NCBI GenBank assembly: GCA_013146195.2
Contig: CM028378.1
Location: 41,700,925-41,764,924, forward strand
Origin: Codonopsis lanceolata
Taxonomy: Eukaryota > Streptophyta > Magnoliopsida > Asterales > Campanulaceae
DNA length: 64,000 bases
Direction of reading: 5' to 3'
The notes under the pieces were generated by a model that was not told the origin of the DNA, ran no database searches, and worked only from the letters and a program-made list of their open reading frames with translations. How positions within the stretch are numbered: position 1 is the first letter of the stretch; every line of letters begins with the position of its first letter. The position numbers were made by a program, and so were the translations under genes. Below are positions 10,696 through 22,265 of this stretch, piece by piece.

Positions 10696-10936
10696 GCAAA
10701 ACTTATTGAATTCGTGTTCACAATGTTAGGGTATCAACTTGTTTGAATTTCCGAATTCAGAACCAAAATTTACTTCTAGTAGAAACAGAGGGTCGTTACA
10801 CATCACAACAGAACTACACTAGCTTGGACATCCATGTCAGGCAGTCTTATTCTTTCTTGGTTACCATGGATCAGAATGCAAGTAGTGATTACTACATTGT
10901 GGCAAGTGCTAGATTTGTGAATCAATATGTTTGGCT
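10696..10936 (+). pseudogene. SKU5-similar multicopper oxidase-like exon
   Basis: After the splice acceptor the translation reads GKTY, a stop (TGA at 10707), then IRVHNVRVSTCLNFRIQNQ, LLLVETEGRYTSQQNYTS, DIHVRQSYSFLV, and DQNASSDYYIVASARFVN. This is the second cupredoxin domain region of the SKU5/SKS family, GPI-anchored or apoplastic multicopper-oxidase-like proteins of cell-wall growth. The TGA replaces an expected Arg codon (CGA to TGA), a CpG-deamination type change. Similarity fades after FVNQYVW. Same strand as the VAMP72 exon, but from an unrelated gene. Confidence 0.82.
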
Positions 10937-11290
10937 ACACATTTCCATTGTAATTATGTGTATGACTTACTTAGCTAAATAATTAGCATCTAATTTGATG
11001 GAAGTGTTGGGATACGGTGAGATTGGGTGCTTGTTTGTGGTTAATATCAGCCTTCAAAGCACGGGTGTTCCACTTTTTGGTATTGTAGCTTTAGTGATTA
11101 ACTTTGGATCTGGAAACTTTTGTCAGCAATTGAATACGATAGTTGGGAAACTAATACATTCTGGTACAGATGATTCTGTTTACTAAGTAAAACTGTTGTT
11201 TAATTCCTTGGCTCTCGTTAGTAAGACTAGGTTATTTTCCTCATTTTGATGTTGGACAGTACAAGCATTAAGTTAATTTTAATCATATTT

Positions 11291-11503
11291 TGTAGAGAAA
11301 TTGGAGCCCGGTAGTCAAGCGATGCAAGACAAGATGGCCCTCCCAAAGAACTTGGATATCTCAGAGAACTTGACTACTAACCTCTTGAAGGTGGAGATAT
11401 CAGATACCTCTCAAGTGCGGAGTAAAAGAGGCAGCAGGATTCAGAAAAAGATATCAAAGGATGTTTTATATTATGGGATGAGGAAGCTTCTGATCTTATG
11501 ATT
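11291..11503 (+). pseudogene. unidentified captured exon candidate
   Basis: A TTTTGTAG acceptor at about 11288-11295 is followed by an open frame with Lys/Glu-rich content (NLDISENLTTNLLKVEIS, SKRGSRIQKK) to a TGA at 11499. I do not recognise the family. Its position downstream of two captured exons in the same orientation is the main argument that it was once exonic. Confidence 0.25.
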
Positions 11504-11829
11504 CTAAGTGGGTACATATTAAAGGTTGAGAAATCTGTCTCGTATGGAAACAATAAGAGCTCATAAAGAAACAATGAGAGCTAAGTTATCGCACTTCACA
11601 TTTAGTGCTTTATCGGAGTCATCAGTTTGGCTTTATGTATTTTGACCATTTTCAGCTGTAAACAAGAATTCGTTTGTAACATATGCAACTCAGTAAATGT
11701 ATATTGTAATTCTTTTTCAAAATAATCTCAATTCTCGCATGTTTTAACTCATTTTGAAGTTTATACACAGTTTCTGACGTCTTATGATGTTTGTATAATT
11801 TCTTGCATGTCTCAATTCATTTTGAATAT

Positions 11830-12620
11830 AACAGTTCTAATGCCTAGAAAAACTGTGAAAACAGCTTTGATGCCTAGCATTGGCATCAGTATTTTTTAAT
11901 TTTTTTTGTCTTGAAAAAACTGTGAAAACAGTTCTGATGCCTAACATTGGTATCAACATTTTTAGAATTTTTTTTTTGTCATGAAAAAACTGTCTAAACA
12001 GTTCTGATGCTTGGATTTTGCATTCGAATTTTTGGATTTTTTTTCCTTGAAAAAACTGTCTAAACAGTTCTGATGCCTGGATTTGGCATCAGCATTTTTG
12101 GATTTTATTTTTGTCTTGAAAAAACTGTCTAAACAGTTTTGATGTCTGAATTTAGCATCAGCATTATTGGATATTTTTTGGTCTAAAAAGTTCTGATGCC
12201 TGGATTTGACATCAACACTTTTGGATTTTTTTTTTGTCTTGAAAAAATTGTCTAAACAATTCTGATGTCTGGATTTGGCATCAGCATTATATGATTTTTT
12301 TTTGTCTAAACAGTTCTGATGCTTGGATTTTGCATCAGCATTTTTGGTTTTTTTTTTTGTCTAAACAGTTCTGATGCCTGTATTTGGCATCAGCATTTTT
12401 TGGATTTTTTTTGTCTTGAAAAAACTGTCTAAACAGTTCCTGATGCCTGGATTTGGACATCAGCATTTTTTGATTTTTTTCGTCTAAACAGTTCTGATGC
12501 CTGGATTTGACATCAACATTTTTGAATTATTTTTTCTTGAAAAAATTGTATAAACATTTTTGAAATGCATGTATTTGGCATCAGCATATTTGGATTTTTT
12601 TTTGTCTTGACAGTCCGGAT
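11830..12620. repeat. hairpin minisatellite, about 13 units
   Basis: Units of about 52-70 bp built from two inverted repeats: AACTGTCTAAACAGTT and TGATGCCTGGATTTGGCATCA, separated by T runs and GTCTTGAAAA. About 13 units are present; shorter ones lack the TTGAAAAAACTG segment. The region holds no coding frame. Confidence 0.9.
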
Positions 12621-12639
12621 GAAATTTTCCTTCATTAAT

Positions 12640-12873
12640 GGCATTTTGGTCATTTGACAATCAATTTGTAGTTATATGAAATGTCCAAAAAATTGATGAA
12701 CCTAGATGAAAATATGTTTCTAAAATTGTACCCACTTAAAATTTGCCATAAAAAGAATAATGGACTTTTGAGGTTAAAGTTTTTGAAAAAGAGACGGACC
12801 TGAATTTTATCCAAACAAATATATGTTACATGAAAGATTGAAATATTGAAATGAGACCGGCCCGATTTCCGCC
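12640..12873. mobile_element. family T right arm with doubled terminus
   Basis: TTCATTAATGGCATTTTGG starts the arm. The first terminal motif, GAGACGGACCTGAATTTTATCC, ends near 12816. A second motif, GAGACCGGCCCGATTTCC, lies at 12852-12869. It could be the right end of a larger element that began at T3 (7628) and enclosed the VAMP72/SKU5-like exons and the hairpin minisatellite; that pairing is inference. Confidence 0.5.
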
Positions 12874-12879
12874 TAAGCT

Positions 12880-13592
12880 AATTTAGTGCAAGTTTATATA
12901 TCACGGTGCAAAAAAAATTTCATCAATTAATTTTATATATTTTTGCACTGCGATTCAAAGATTCATTTTTAAATATTTTTTTACGGCAAGTTTATATGTC
13001 GCGGTGTAAAGTTTATAAAGTGCAAATTTATATATCGCGGTATAAAGTTTCTTTCATCAATTAATTTTACATATTTTTGCACCGCGATTGAAAGATTTTA
13101 AAAGATATACCGTGATGTACATATGTTGTTAATCAGTGTTCATAACAATTAATATTTATTAGTGTTTACATTATTTAAGTTTTAATAGAAAAATTGAACT
13201 AAATAGATATTTGTATCGCGGTGCATCTTTTTATATATCGTGGTTCATAGTTTTTATATATAGGTTTTACACCATGATATTTAAAATTATACACCACGAT
13301 ACAAAAATAATAATTCACTCAGTATTTGAATAGAGAAATGTAAGTAAACAAGAATTTATATCGCGGTGCAACATTATTATATATAGCGATACAAATTAAA
13401 TTTGAAGTATAGATTTTGCACCACGGTATATACAACTATGAATCGCGATTCAGAGACTAGTCATTCGTTACACGCATCTCATGTTCATTAATGGTAACGT
13501 AATATTTTCCTGTTCAAAAGTGACTTTTTGCGATTGAAAATAAAAATATGGTATTTTAGCGAATAAAAAATTGAAAAAGCGGACCGGCCCGC
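12880..13592. mobile_element. family T element interior and right arm
   Basis: The interior has repeated TATATCGCGGTGCAA, TTGCACTGCGATTCAAAG and AATCGCGATTCAGAG motifs. The right arm (13485-13592) reads TTCATTAATGG, CAAAAGTGACTTTTTGCG and GCGGACCGGCCCGCAATG. No clear left arm of its own is seen next to 12880. Confidence 0.6.
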
Positions 13593-13969
13593 AATGTTTG
13601 CTTGTTTTTTTTTTGTTGGTGTCTTGTGGGCTGGTCCACTTTGATCAATTTCTAATTACTACAACCACCATATGTTTTTTAACCGAAAAAAATATATTTT
13701 TGGGGGCAAAAACATTACGTTATCATGAATGGAAACACCGTCAGTCAATCAATCAGACAAAATCATTCATCGCGATGTAGATAATCTTGCATTGTGGCAC
13801 AAAATCATGCATCATGATGCACAAATTTATGCATCACGATTATATTTGTAAACGAGTACTGACTAGTTTCATTATACATATGTAGTCAAAGTTTTCTTAT
13901 TTTAATTGATACTAGCATTCTTGCCCGTTTGAGAATTTATCAATAAATGAAGCAGATAATGTGGAAATG

Positions 13970-14760
13970 AATTAATATTTACTTATAATTTATCTAAGTT
14001 AATTATGATAACAGTTTAAAATAAAAAACAAATATTTCAAATTACAAAACTTACAATTAAAAAAAAATTATTTGTATACGAAATTGCGGACCGAAAAAAA
14101 TTTAAATTGATTAAGTTAATTACAATAACAATTAAAAAGAAAAAAATAAAATATAAATATATTTACTTATAATTTGTCTAAGTTAATTATGATAACAGTT
14201 AAAAAGAAAAAAAAAACAAATATTTCAAATTACAAAACTTACGATTTTTTTAAAAATGTTATTTGTATACGAAATTGCGGGCCGGAAAAAAATTAAATTG
14301 ATTAAGTTAATTACAATAACAATTAAAAATAAAAAAATTAAAATATAAATATATTTACTTATAATTTGTCTAAGTTAATTATTATAACAGTTAAAAAGAA
14401 AAAAAATATTTCAAATTACAAAACTTACAATTTTTTTAAAAAAATTATTTGTATACGAAATTGCGGGCTGGAAAAAAATTAAATTGATTAAGTTAATTAC
14501 GATAACAATTAAAAAGAAAAAAATAAAATATAAATATTTAAAACTTAGACAAAAATTAAATTGATTAAGTTAATTACGATAACAGTTGAAAAGAAAAAGA
14601 ACTAATATTTCAAATTACAAAACTTACGAATTTTGTTTTTAAAAAATTATTTTTATACTAAATTGTGGGCTGAAAAAAAAATTAAATTGATTAAGTTAAT
14701 AACAATAACAATAAAAAATAAAAAAATTCAAAACTTACTAATGGACTAAAATTAAATTGA
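13970..14760. repeat. ~190-bp tandem repeat, 4 units
   Basis: The landmark GTATACGAAATTGCGG occurs at 14074, 14265 and 14451, with a diverged copy at 14654, giving spacings of 191, 186 and 203 bp. Each unit also has AAGTTAATTACRATAACA and TTCAAATTACAAAACTTAC. Confidence 0.85.
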
Positions 14761-15639
14761 TTCAGTTATGCACGTTAACAGAGAAGAAACTGGATAAATG
14801 AAGCGTATAATATGGAAATGAATTAACTGTAAAACAATAACGGTAAAGTTGTAAAACAATAACGGTAAAATGAATTATTACTTATGACCGCCTTTTTTTC
14901 TCTCAGGCCTCACAGAATAAGTCTTTACAGTTACAATTACAATTTGGATTACTGTTACAATTATATTTGGATTAATTGCCTCTCACATACTTGCAAAAAT
15001 CAATTAATCTAGGCCGTAGGAATTTGGTAAAGAAATCAATCCTAACCCCTAATTAGCATTTACTAATTGCACATGTGTAATACAAGTTCTATTGTAATAT
15101 AGATGTTTATAAACACATAAATTTTAATTTTAGTTGTTTAATTTAAACTAATAAGGTGATTTATTCAAGGTCATTTTCACACACACACACACACTTAATA
15201 TAAGCAAATGAGATTTTGGACTTAGTTGCTTTGGTTCCTCATTCCGTGATTAGTTTGATTTTAATGAGACTGATTTGTTGTTCCGATGCTTCTCATTAGC
15301 AATGGATTCTTCTTCTTCACCTTCAGTTTCAGGTATTTGATTGAATATATTGAGTAGGGTTCCTGTGAATTTGACAGTGTTTGTTTATTGAAAAATGAAA
15401 GAATAAATAGTTAAAAGAAATAAAAAAAAAAAGGAGAAAAGAAGAAAAGAAGGAGAACAAAGAGGAGTAAAAAGTTTAAAAAGAGAACAAATAAAAAAAG
15501 CTAAGCCAGAAACGTCCCCCACATGTTTCTCATTATAAGACCAAAAAAATCAACCCCCACATGTTTAACCTACTACCATTTCCCCCACTCCCCATCAATA
15601 TATCACCACTCATTCTCACTCCTTATCCCAAACGTCCAT

Positions 15640-15905
15640 CTCTCTCTCTCTCTCTCTCTCAAACCCACTAAATCACCTTCATCATCCGCACTTTCTCTCT
15701 CCCTTTGAAGGCTCACAAAAAATCTCTATCGGTTTCGTCCAGAGAAGAACTCAACAAAACAAGTTAACCCAAAACCCTCAACAACTCTCTCTTTCTTTCT
15801 AACTCTCTCTCTCTCTCTCTCTCCACAACCCACTAAATCATCTTCATCATCCGCCCTTTCTCCCCCCCTTTGAAGGCTCACAAAAAACTCTCTCTCGGCT
15901 CTGCT
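15640..15905. repeat. tandem duplication with CT microsatellites
   Basis: Two copies, about 165 bp apart, of a TC run followed by CCCACTAAATCA, TTCATCATCCGC, and TTTGAAGGCTCACAAAAA. This looks like a duplicated 5' UTR-type sequence. No supported gene follows. Confidence 0.6.
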
Positions 15906-16394
15906 CGGCTCTACTCATAAACGTTAGAAAAGGGAACAAAGCTAGGTTCTCTCGGCTCTATTGAAAAATGAAAGCATAAAGACAGTAGAGGAAAGAAGAA
16001 CTTACACAGAGATTGAGAGAGACAGATGACGAGGCGGAAGCAAGTGAGAGATCAACCGAGATTGAGAGAGACAGATGGCGAGGCGATTACGAATTGAAGA
16101 AGAGAGAGGAAGAGGAGGTTTAGATGGCGAGGCGGAATATAAACCCAGGAATTCCAATCCAAGAAGAGATAGGAAAAGGAGGTTGAGAGTGAGACGGAGA
16201 AAAGGAAGGAAGAAAGACGGTTGAGATAAAAACGTGAATAGATAGGTTGAGATAAAAACGGTTAGATCATAAAACGTGAATAGGAATAGGTTTAGATAAA
16301 AACGGTTAAGATTAGATTAAATTCTGGCCAGTGATTGTGTTTGGTAAAAATAAATCCTAGCCAGTAACTGACCGAGCTGTTTTATATAATAGAT

Positions 16395-16498
16395 TGTAAA
16401 TAAGATAGAAATCATTCATAGATTGATTATGTAAATATTAGTTAAAGTTTACTTATTTTACTTGATATTGTAATTAAGGTAATAATCAAATTTAAGCT
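16395..16498. repeat. direct repeat flanking the LINE
   Basis: This ~100-bp segment (GATTGATTATGTAAATATTAG, AAAGTTTACTTATTTTACTTG, AATTAAGGTAATAATCAAAT as separate blocks) is repeated at 17838-17945 after the LINE tail and again near 20870-20965. A diverged piece sits at 13875-13911 beside the Helitron-like end. It is far longer than a LINE target duplication. Confidence 0.6.
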
Positions 16499-16499
16499 T

Positions 16500-17836
16500 A
16501 TAGGGCGATTGGTCCTATGGATGCAAACTTTACCTCTCAGAATTGTGTTTCCATTTGTAATGCTCCTGACCCTGTTGTTTGGAGTGCCAATGTTCAAGGA
16601 AAATTCACCTTATCCTCGGCCGAGGATATTGTCTGATCTCATGAGACTTTAATCTCTTCGTCTAAATTCATTTGGCATAAATACCTTCCCCACCATATCA
16701 GTTTCTTCATTTGGAAGCTCTGGCAATTCAAACTCCCGGTAGATGAAAGCCTTATTAAAAAAGGTATTCATATTGCTTCTCGCTGCTCTTGTTGTGAAAA
16801 TGGCCAATCTGAGACTTATCTTCATGTTTTTCTGCAAAGCCATATTGCCAGGCAAGTTTGGGCTGCCTTTCATCGCATGGGTGGTTTGCAGACGGTTTCC
16901 GACTCCATTGCTCAACACTACTTTAACTGGTGGTTTCACTCTCCCTCGTCTTTAACTCATATCATTGCCCTGTCCATCATTCTGTGGGAACTTTGGAACT
17001 TTCGGAACTGTGCCTTTTTTGATGGTTTTCGTAGCTCTACTGCCTCTATCATTTTTCGCATTCAACAGCTTCTTGCTTCTTCCCTTCACATTGTTGGTTA
17101 TTTGATCTCTCCTCAGTCTATTTGGCAATCTTTTCCTTGTTTGAAGTGCCCATGCACTCGCTCTATTCAGTCTCTCCAATGGATTTAGCCGCCTTTGAGC
17201 TCTATCAAGCTGAATTCTGACGGGGTTGGTAGAGGTAATCCAGGGCGTAGTTCTGGTGGTGGTATTGCTCGGTCTAGCTCCGGTGATATTATTTTTAGGT
17301 ATTCTACTTTTTTGGGGGACTCGACTAGTTTCAAGGCTGAATGCTCTGCCCACCTTACTGGTATGACTTGGATTCATGACAATGGTTTATTGAACTCTTA
17401 CATTGAGGTGGACTCTAAGGTTCTTTTGACTGCCTCCAAGGCACTGTCTCTCCTCCTTGGGCTTGTCACTATCTGATTCAAGCTATTCTAATCCTTGCTG
17501 CTCCCATGAGTATCACCTTCTCTCAATGCTACAGGGAAGCTAACTTAGTGGCTGATGCTTTAGCCAATTATGGATGTGATGAAGGTCAAGACAGGTCCTA
17601 TTTCTCCATGAGCGATTTGCCGAGCCATGTTAAGGGTTTAGCTATTCTTGATAAAAATGGCACTTCTTTTCTTAGGATTTCTTAATGTTCCCTCGCTTGT
17701 TTGCATTTTCCTTTTCAAGGTTAGGCTCGTAGATCTGTCCTCCCACTTATAAAGGCAAGGCTGGTTGTCCCCCTCAAGCTTGTTCCCTTCTCTATAATTT
17801 AATAAAATCTCTCAGGGTGCTGCCCCTGATTCCTTA
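16500..17836 (+). pseudogene. LINE (L1-type) 3' end: zf-RVT and RNase H
   Basis: The frame from 16560 shows VVWSANVQGKFTLSSAEDIV, HISFFIWKLW and a CSCCENGQSETYLHVF zinc-binding block (zf-RVT domain). It continues into RNase H: KLNSDGVGRGNPG, GGGIARSSSGDIIF, FKAECSAHL, and YIEVDSK, with the catalytic D, E and D visible. Stops occur at about 16634 (TGA) and 17187 (TAG), and a frameshift near 17475 precedes REANLVADALANYG. An AATAAA at about 17801 and a short A tail (17829-17835) end the element. The reverse transcriptase and everything 5' are missing, as is usual for truncated LINE copies. Confidence 0.85.
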
Positions 17837-18223
17837 AAAAAATGATTGAACACATATTAATTGATTGACTTCCGTAAATATAGTCAAAGTTTCCTTATTC
17901 TACATGATATTTTAATTAAGGTAATAATCAAATATATTAAATATAAATAGATTGGTTTCCGTAAATATCTCATTTGAATTGAATCCTATTATGAATTTCA
18001 TAAATACCTCATATGTTTACAACATTGTGATGCATCACGATTTTAAATCGATGCATAGTGATTCAAATTTGTTGAAGTGCTATTAAAATTCAATGTCTCA
18101 TCGCGATGGAAAAATTGATCCATAGTGATGCGCCGGGTAAGTGTTCCTTAGGATGTGTCTGATTCATTAATGGCAAAGTTGTATTTTTTGCCACAAAAGT
18201 GACTTTTTTTTGTTAAAAAAAGG

Positions 18224-19240
18224 GGGCGAAATTCGGGTCGGTCTCTTTTTAAAAGTTTATAACTACTCCAATCCATCACTTTTTGAGGCAAAACGATTAC
18301 GATACCCTTAATGAATCTGAGGCGCGCTACAGATCACTTACTTAAATACATTGCATTGTATCAAATTTTACACCGCGATGCATTAGTTTAAAATTACCTA
18401 ATTTAATTTTGCACGAAGATGCATTAATTTAAATACATCATCCAATTATGATGCGCGATGCATAAAATTTAAATTGCCAAACATTATCTACCTTCTTTCT
18501 AGTACACAATTAACAAATGATTCAAAATGTATATGCATCTTTCATGCATCCCAAAATACAAACTGATGCATCACGATTTATAAATGATGCATTGTGATTC
18601 AAAATTAATGCATCAAGATTCACATAGGTGTCCAACAACAAAAACAAAAAAATCTATTAAGACATTTTATCGAACACTTTACATGCATAGTAACACAAAA
18701 CACTTTAAATTTATTTTGAATCACACAAACACAAATAATGAATGAAGAAGAAGTACAATTACAACAACAACAACAACATGATATGAATTAGTAAAAGAAT
18801 GGGAAGTTTGAGTGACGAAGAAACAATATGTAGTAATTACCATTCTTCATCGCCACTCAACTCCTCACTCTCTTATCACTTCATACTTTTTTTCCGTCTT
18901 CGGGCGAACTGTTGAAATTGAAGATCCATAGATGAAGATGAAAGAAAATGAGAAATTAGGGTGGTGGATTAATCAAATCCAAGATGAAAAACATAAGTGT
19001 TCTTCAACACCTCACCTACCCATTCTCTTCCTCTCCATCCTTGCGAATTTCAGCCGTAAATTCTCATCTATGGGTATTTCAAGAAAGATTTCATGAAAAT
19101 GAACTTTAGCGGTTGAAAAAAAAAAGGAGTAGAGGGGTTAAATATTTTAGAAAAGGGTCCGACCTGCAATTTCTCATTAAAAAACACAGTAGATTTAATC
19201 GGTTAAAAATTATAAACGGGACTCGACCCGCAATTTTTCT
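18224..19240. mobile_element. family T element T5 (in duplication copy 1)
   Basis: The left arm begins GGGCGAAATTCGGGTCGGTC and includes ACGATTACGATACCCTTAAT. The interior has TGCATCACGATTTATAAATG and a CAA/GAA microsatellite. The right arm reads TTTAGCGGTTGAAAAA and GGGTCCGACCTGCAATTTCT (first terminus, to 19175), and GGGACTCGACCCGCAATTTT at about 19219 (second terminus). The interior is the reverse complement of T8 (56973-57985), which defines one family about 0.95-1 kb long. Confidence 0.75.
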
Positions 19241-19249
19241 TCTTTTTTT

Positions 19250-19535
19250 TGAGAAATTGTTGAACGATATCTTTTATCAAGTTTTTAACCGCTACAACCT
19301 TCCTATTATATCAATTGATAAAACACAATTGTTGGGGTAACGAAACGGGAATGCCCTGATCATCTTCTTCCACACCTCTAGTTTCCGATTCAATAAGTAT
19401 GATACTAGAATGGAGATTTCTATTTCTAGGCTGGGATGGAGGTGAAGGAGGAGGAAAAATAAGGTGGAAGAGATGCAAATTAAACATAAGAAACTTTAAC
19501 CTATATTACTTCACGTGTGTTCTATTTCATACAAA
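19250..19535. mobile_element. family T left arm, truncated
   Basis: GAGAAATTGTTGAACGATAT, AAGTTTTTAACCGCTACAAC and GTTGGGGTAACGAAACGGGA reproduce a left arm directly after T5. It ends at the Helitron-like unit at 19536. A duplicate lies at 22270-22550. Confidence 0.5.
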
Positions 19536-20446
19536 CTAGATTTTGTGTTCGTGCCTATGACACAGTGTCAGTATAAACATGATCAATGTATGAAATGCGT
19601 ATGATGCGAATAAATTAGTATATGCTTGAGATTTTGTAGAGGTCGGATCAATGTACACTACAAAAAAAAGGCAACTTCCCAAAAATTAAAGAAATAAAAC
19701 ATATTATTAGCTGTAAAATTTTGTAACTCATCCAAAAAGAGCCTAATTAAGCATCAAAAAATATTCTCTCTTGCACACACCAACACACATCTGTTAATTG
19801 AAATAAACTTAAAAATGAAAACCGTAGCAAACAAAAAATATAAAATAAATTGAATGGGATAGAGTGAACTAACAAAAGACTATTTTGAAATCACAAATAT
19901 TTCAGACTATTAAGGAAAACTTAGCACACATTTTTAAAAAAGAAATAAATTAAAATACAAATATTTAAAATTACAAAACTTACGAACAAATGTTTTTTTA
20001 AAAAATAAATCTAGTTCGGACAAAAATTAAATTGAGATTCAGTTGATTACGATAACAATTAATTAAGAAACTACAAACTAAATATTAATAATAAAATTAA
20101 AATACAAATATTTAAAATTGCAAAAATTAATTACAAAACTTACAAACAAATATCTCATTAAAACAACTCAATGGATACTCGGGATGAATTATAGATAACC
20201 ACCTCGTCAACTCAAACGGAAGGATGTGGTTAAAAAAATGTATTAGAGGAAAGCATTCATGTAACTGTAATTGGTTGTGGAGAGAATAATTCAAAAAAAA
20301 ACATAACTGAGGGGTTATTATATACTTATTGGTTGTAAAGGGGGTAATTGAAACATAAGTCATAACTGAAGGGTTTATATGTAACTCACATATTTACGAA
20401 TCAATCTTGACCGCCAGTTAGCCCCTGATCTCTTTTATAATATAGT
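19536..20446 (-). mobile_element. Helitron-like unit A, copy 1
   Basis: On the minus strand it ends with a hairpin GTGTCATAGGCAC, an 11-nt spacer and CTAG (19539-19536), followed by T. The 5' end reads ACTATATTATAAAAGAG where copy 2 has TCTATATTATAAAAGAG. No protein-coding capacity. Confidence 0.55.
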
Positions 20447-20722
20447 CTAGTATACGTGTATGTGTCATAGGCACGGTGTCAGTATGTGATCAGTTCAATG
20501 AATGATCGGGATAAACAAAACTCATAATTGACAGAGTAATTTAAATAAAACCCACAACTGAAGATTTTATATGTAATTGTAGAGGAGTAATTCAAACATA
20601 ACTCATAACTGAAGAATTCATTTGTAACTCACATATTTACGAATCAATCTGGACCGCCAATTGTATTTAGCACAATTCGATCCGGGCCACCAGTTAGACC
20701 CTGAGCTCTTTTATAATATAGA
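20447..20722 (-). mobile_element. Helitron-like unit B, copy 1 (276 bp)
   Basis: It starts TCTATATTATAAAAGAG at 20722 (preceded by A) and ends with hairpin GTGCCTATGACAC, a spacer and CTAG at 20450-20447, directly abutting unit A. A short non-autonomous derivative. Confidence 0.55.
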
Positions 20723-21237
20723 TTTTCCTTTTCGAGGTTAGGCTCGTCCGTCCTTCCACTTATAAGGGCAAGACTGGTTGTCCCCCTCAAGTTTGTTCCC
20801 TTCTCTTTAATTTAATAAAATCTCTCAGGGTACCGCCCCTGATTCCTTAAAAAAAACATAGATTGAACGTATATTAATTGATTAACTTCCATAAATATAT
20901 AGTCAAAATTTCCTTATTCTACTTGATATTTTAATTAAGGTAATAATCAAATATATTAAATATAGATAGATTGGTTTCCATAAATATCTCCTTCAAATTG
21001 AATCCTATTATGATTTTCGTAAATATCTCATTTGTTTACAACATTGTGATGCATCACAATTTTAAATCAATGCATAGCGATTCAAATTTGTTGAAGCGCT
21101 ATTAAAATTCAATGTCTATCGCGATGGAAAAATTGATCCAAAGCGATGCGCTGGGTAAGTGATCCTTAGCACGTGTCTGATTCATTAATGGCAAAGTTGT
21201 ATTTTTTGCCACAAAAGTGATTTTTTCTGGTTAAAAA

Positions 21238-22265
21238 AAGGCGAAATTCGGATCGGTCTCTTTTTAAAAGTTTATAACTGCTCCAAACCATCATCTTTTT
21301 TTCAACTGAAAAAATCACTTTTTGAGGCAAACTATTACGATACCCTTAATAAGTCTCAGGCGCGCTATGAATCACTTACTCAAATGCACTGTGTTGTATC
21401 AAATATTACACCAAGATGCATCAGTTGAAAATTACCTAATTTAATTTTGCACGAAGATGCATTAATTTAAATACCTCATCCAATTATGATGCGCGATGCA
21501 TAAAGTTTAAATTACTAAACATTATCTACCTTCTTTCCAGTACACAATTAACAAATGATTCAAAATGTATATGCATCTTTCCTGCATCCCAAAATTTCAA
21601 ACCGATGCATCACGATTTATAAATGATGCATTGTGATTCAAAATTAATGCATCCAGATTCACATAGGTGTCCAACAACAACAAAAAATTCTATTAAGACA
21701 TTTTATCGAACACTTTACATGCATAGTAACACAAAACACTTTAAATTTATTTTGAATCACACACACACAAATAATGAATGAAGAAGAAGTACAACAACAA
21801 CAACAATATGATATGAATTAGTAAAAGAATGAGAAGTTCGAGTGACGAAGAAACAATATGTAGTAACTACTATTCTTCCTCGCCACTCAACTCCTCACTC
21901 TCTTATCACTTCATACTTTTTTGTGTCTTCGGGTGAACTGTTGAAATTGAAGATCCATCGATGAAGATGAAAGAAAATGAGAAATTAGGGTGGTGGATTA
22001 ATCAAATCCAAGATGAAAAACATAAGTGTTCTTCAACACCTCACCTACCCATTCTCTTCCTCTCCATCCTTGTGAATTTTAGCCGTAAATTCTCTTATGT
22101 GGGTATTTCAAGAAAGATTTCACGAAAATGAAATTTAGCGGTTGAAAAAAAGGAGTAGAGGGGTTAAATATTTTAGAAAAGGGTCTGACCTGCAATTTCT
22201 CATTAAAAAACACACTAGATTTAATCGGTTAAAAATTATAAAAGGAACTCGGCCCGCAATTTTTC
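21238..22265. mobile_element. family T element T6 (in duplication copy 2)
   Basis: This is a duplicate of T5: left arm GGCGAAATTCGGATCGGTCT, right terminus GGGTCTGACCTGCAATTTCT at 22180-22199, and a second terminus with CTCGGCCCGCAATTTTTC at about 22248-22265. The same interior blocks are present, with scattered substitutions and small indels. Confidence 0.75.

Larger units (their letters stand above)
13912..16393 (-). mobile_element. Helitron-like non-autonomous element
   Basis: Read on the minus strand it starts TCTATTATATAAAACAGCTC (from 16393, preceded by A) and ends GAATGCTAG (to 13912, followed by T), fitting the Helitron rule of 5' TC, 3' CTRR and insertion between A and T. The 5' end resembles those of the smaller Helitron-like units at 19536-23762. 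The hairpin before CTAG is weak. No Rep/helicase was seen. The interior has a ~190-bp tandem repeat and TC-rich duplicated segments. Confidence 0.45.
13600..18223. mobile_element. family T element T4, host of nested insertions
   Basis: The left arm at 13620-13770 reads TTGTGGGCTGGTCCACTTTG, ACTACAACCACCA, then GCATCATGATGCA-type repeats. The matching right arm is at 18000-18223 (GTGATGCATCACGATT, CTGATTCATTAATGGCAAAG). A Helitron-like block (13912-16393) and a LINE 3' end (about 16500-17836) separate the arms. The right terminus stops at a run of A/G where the next copy starts. Confidence 0.5.

Noticed and set aside
13912..16393. autonomous Helitron
   Set aside because: No Rep or helicase motif on either strand; only end sequences fit.
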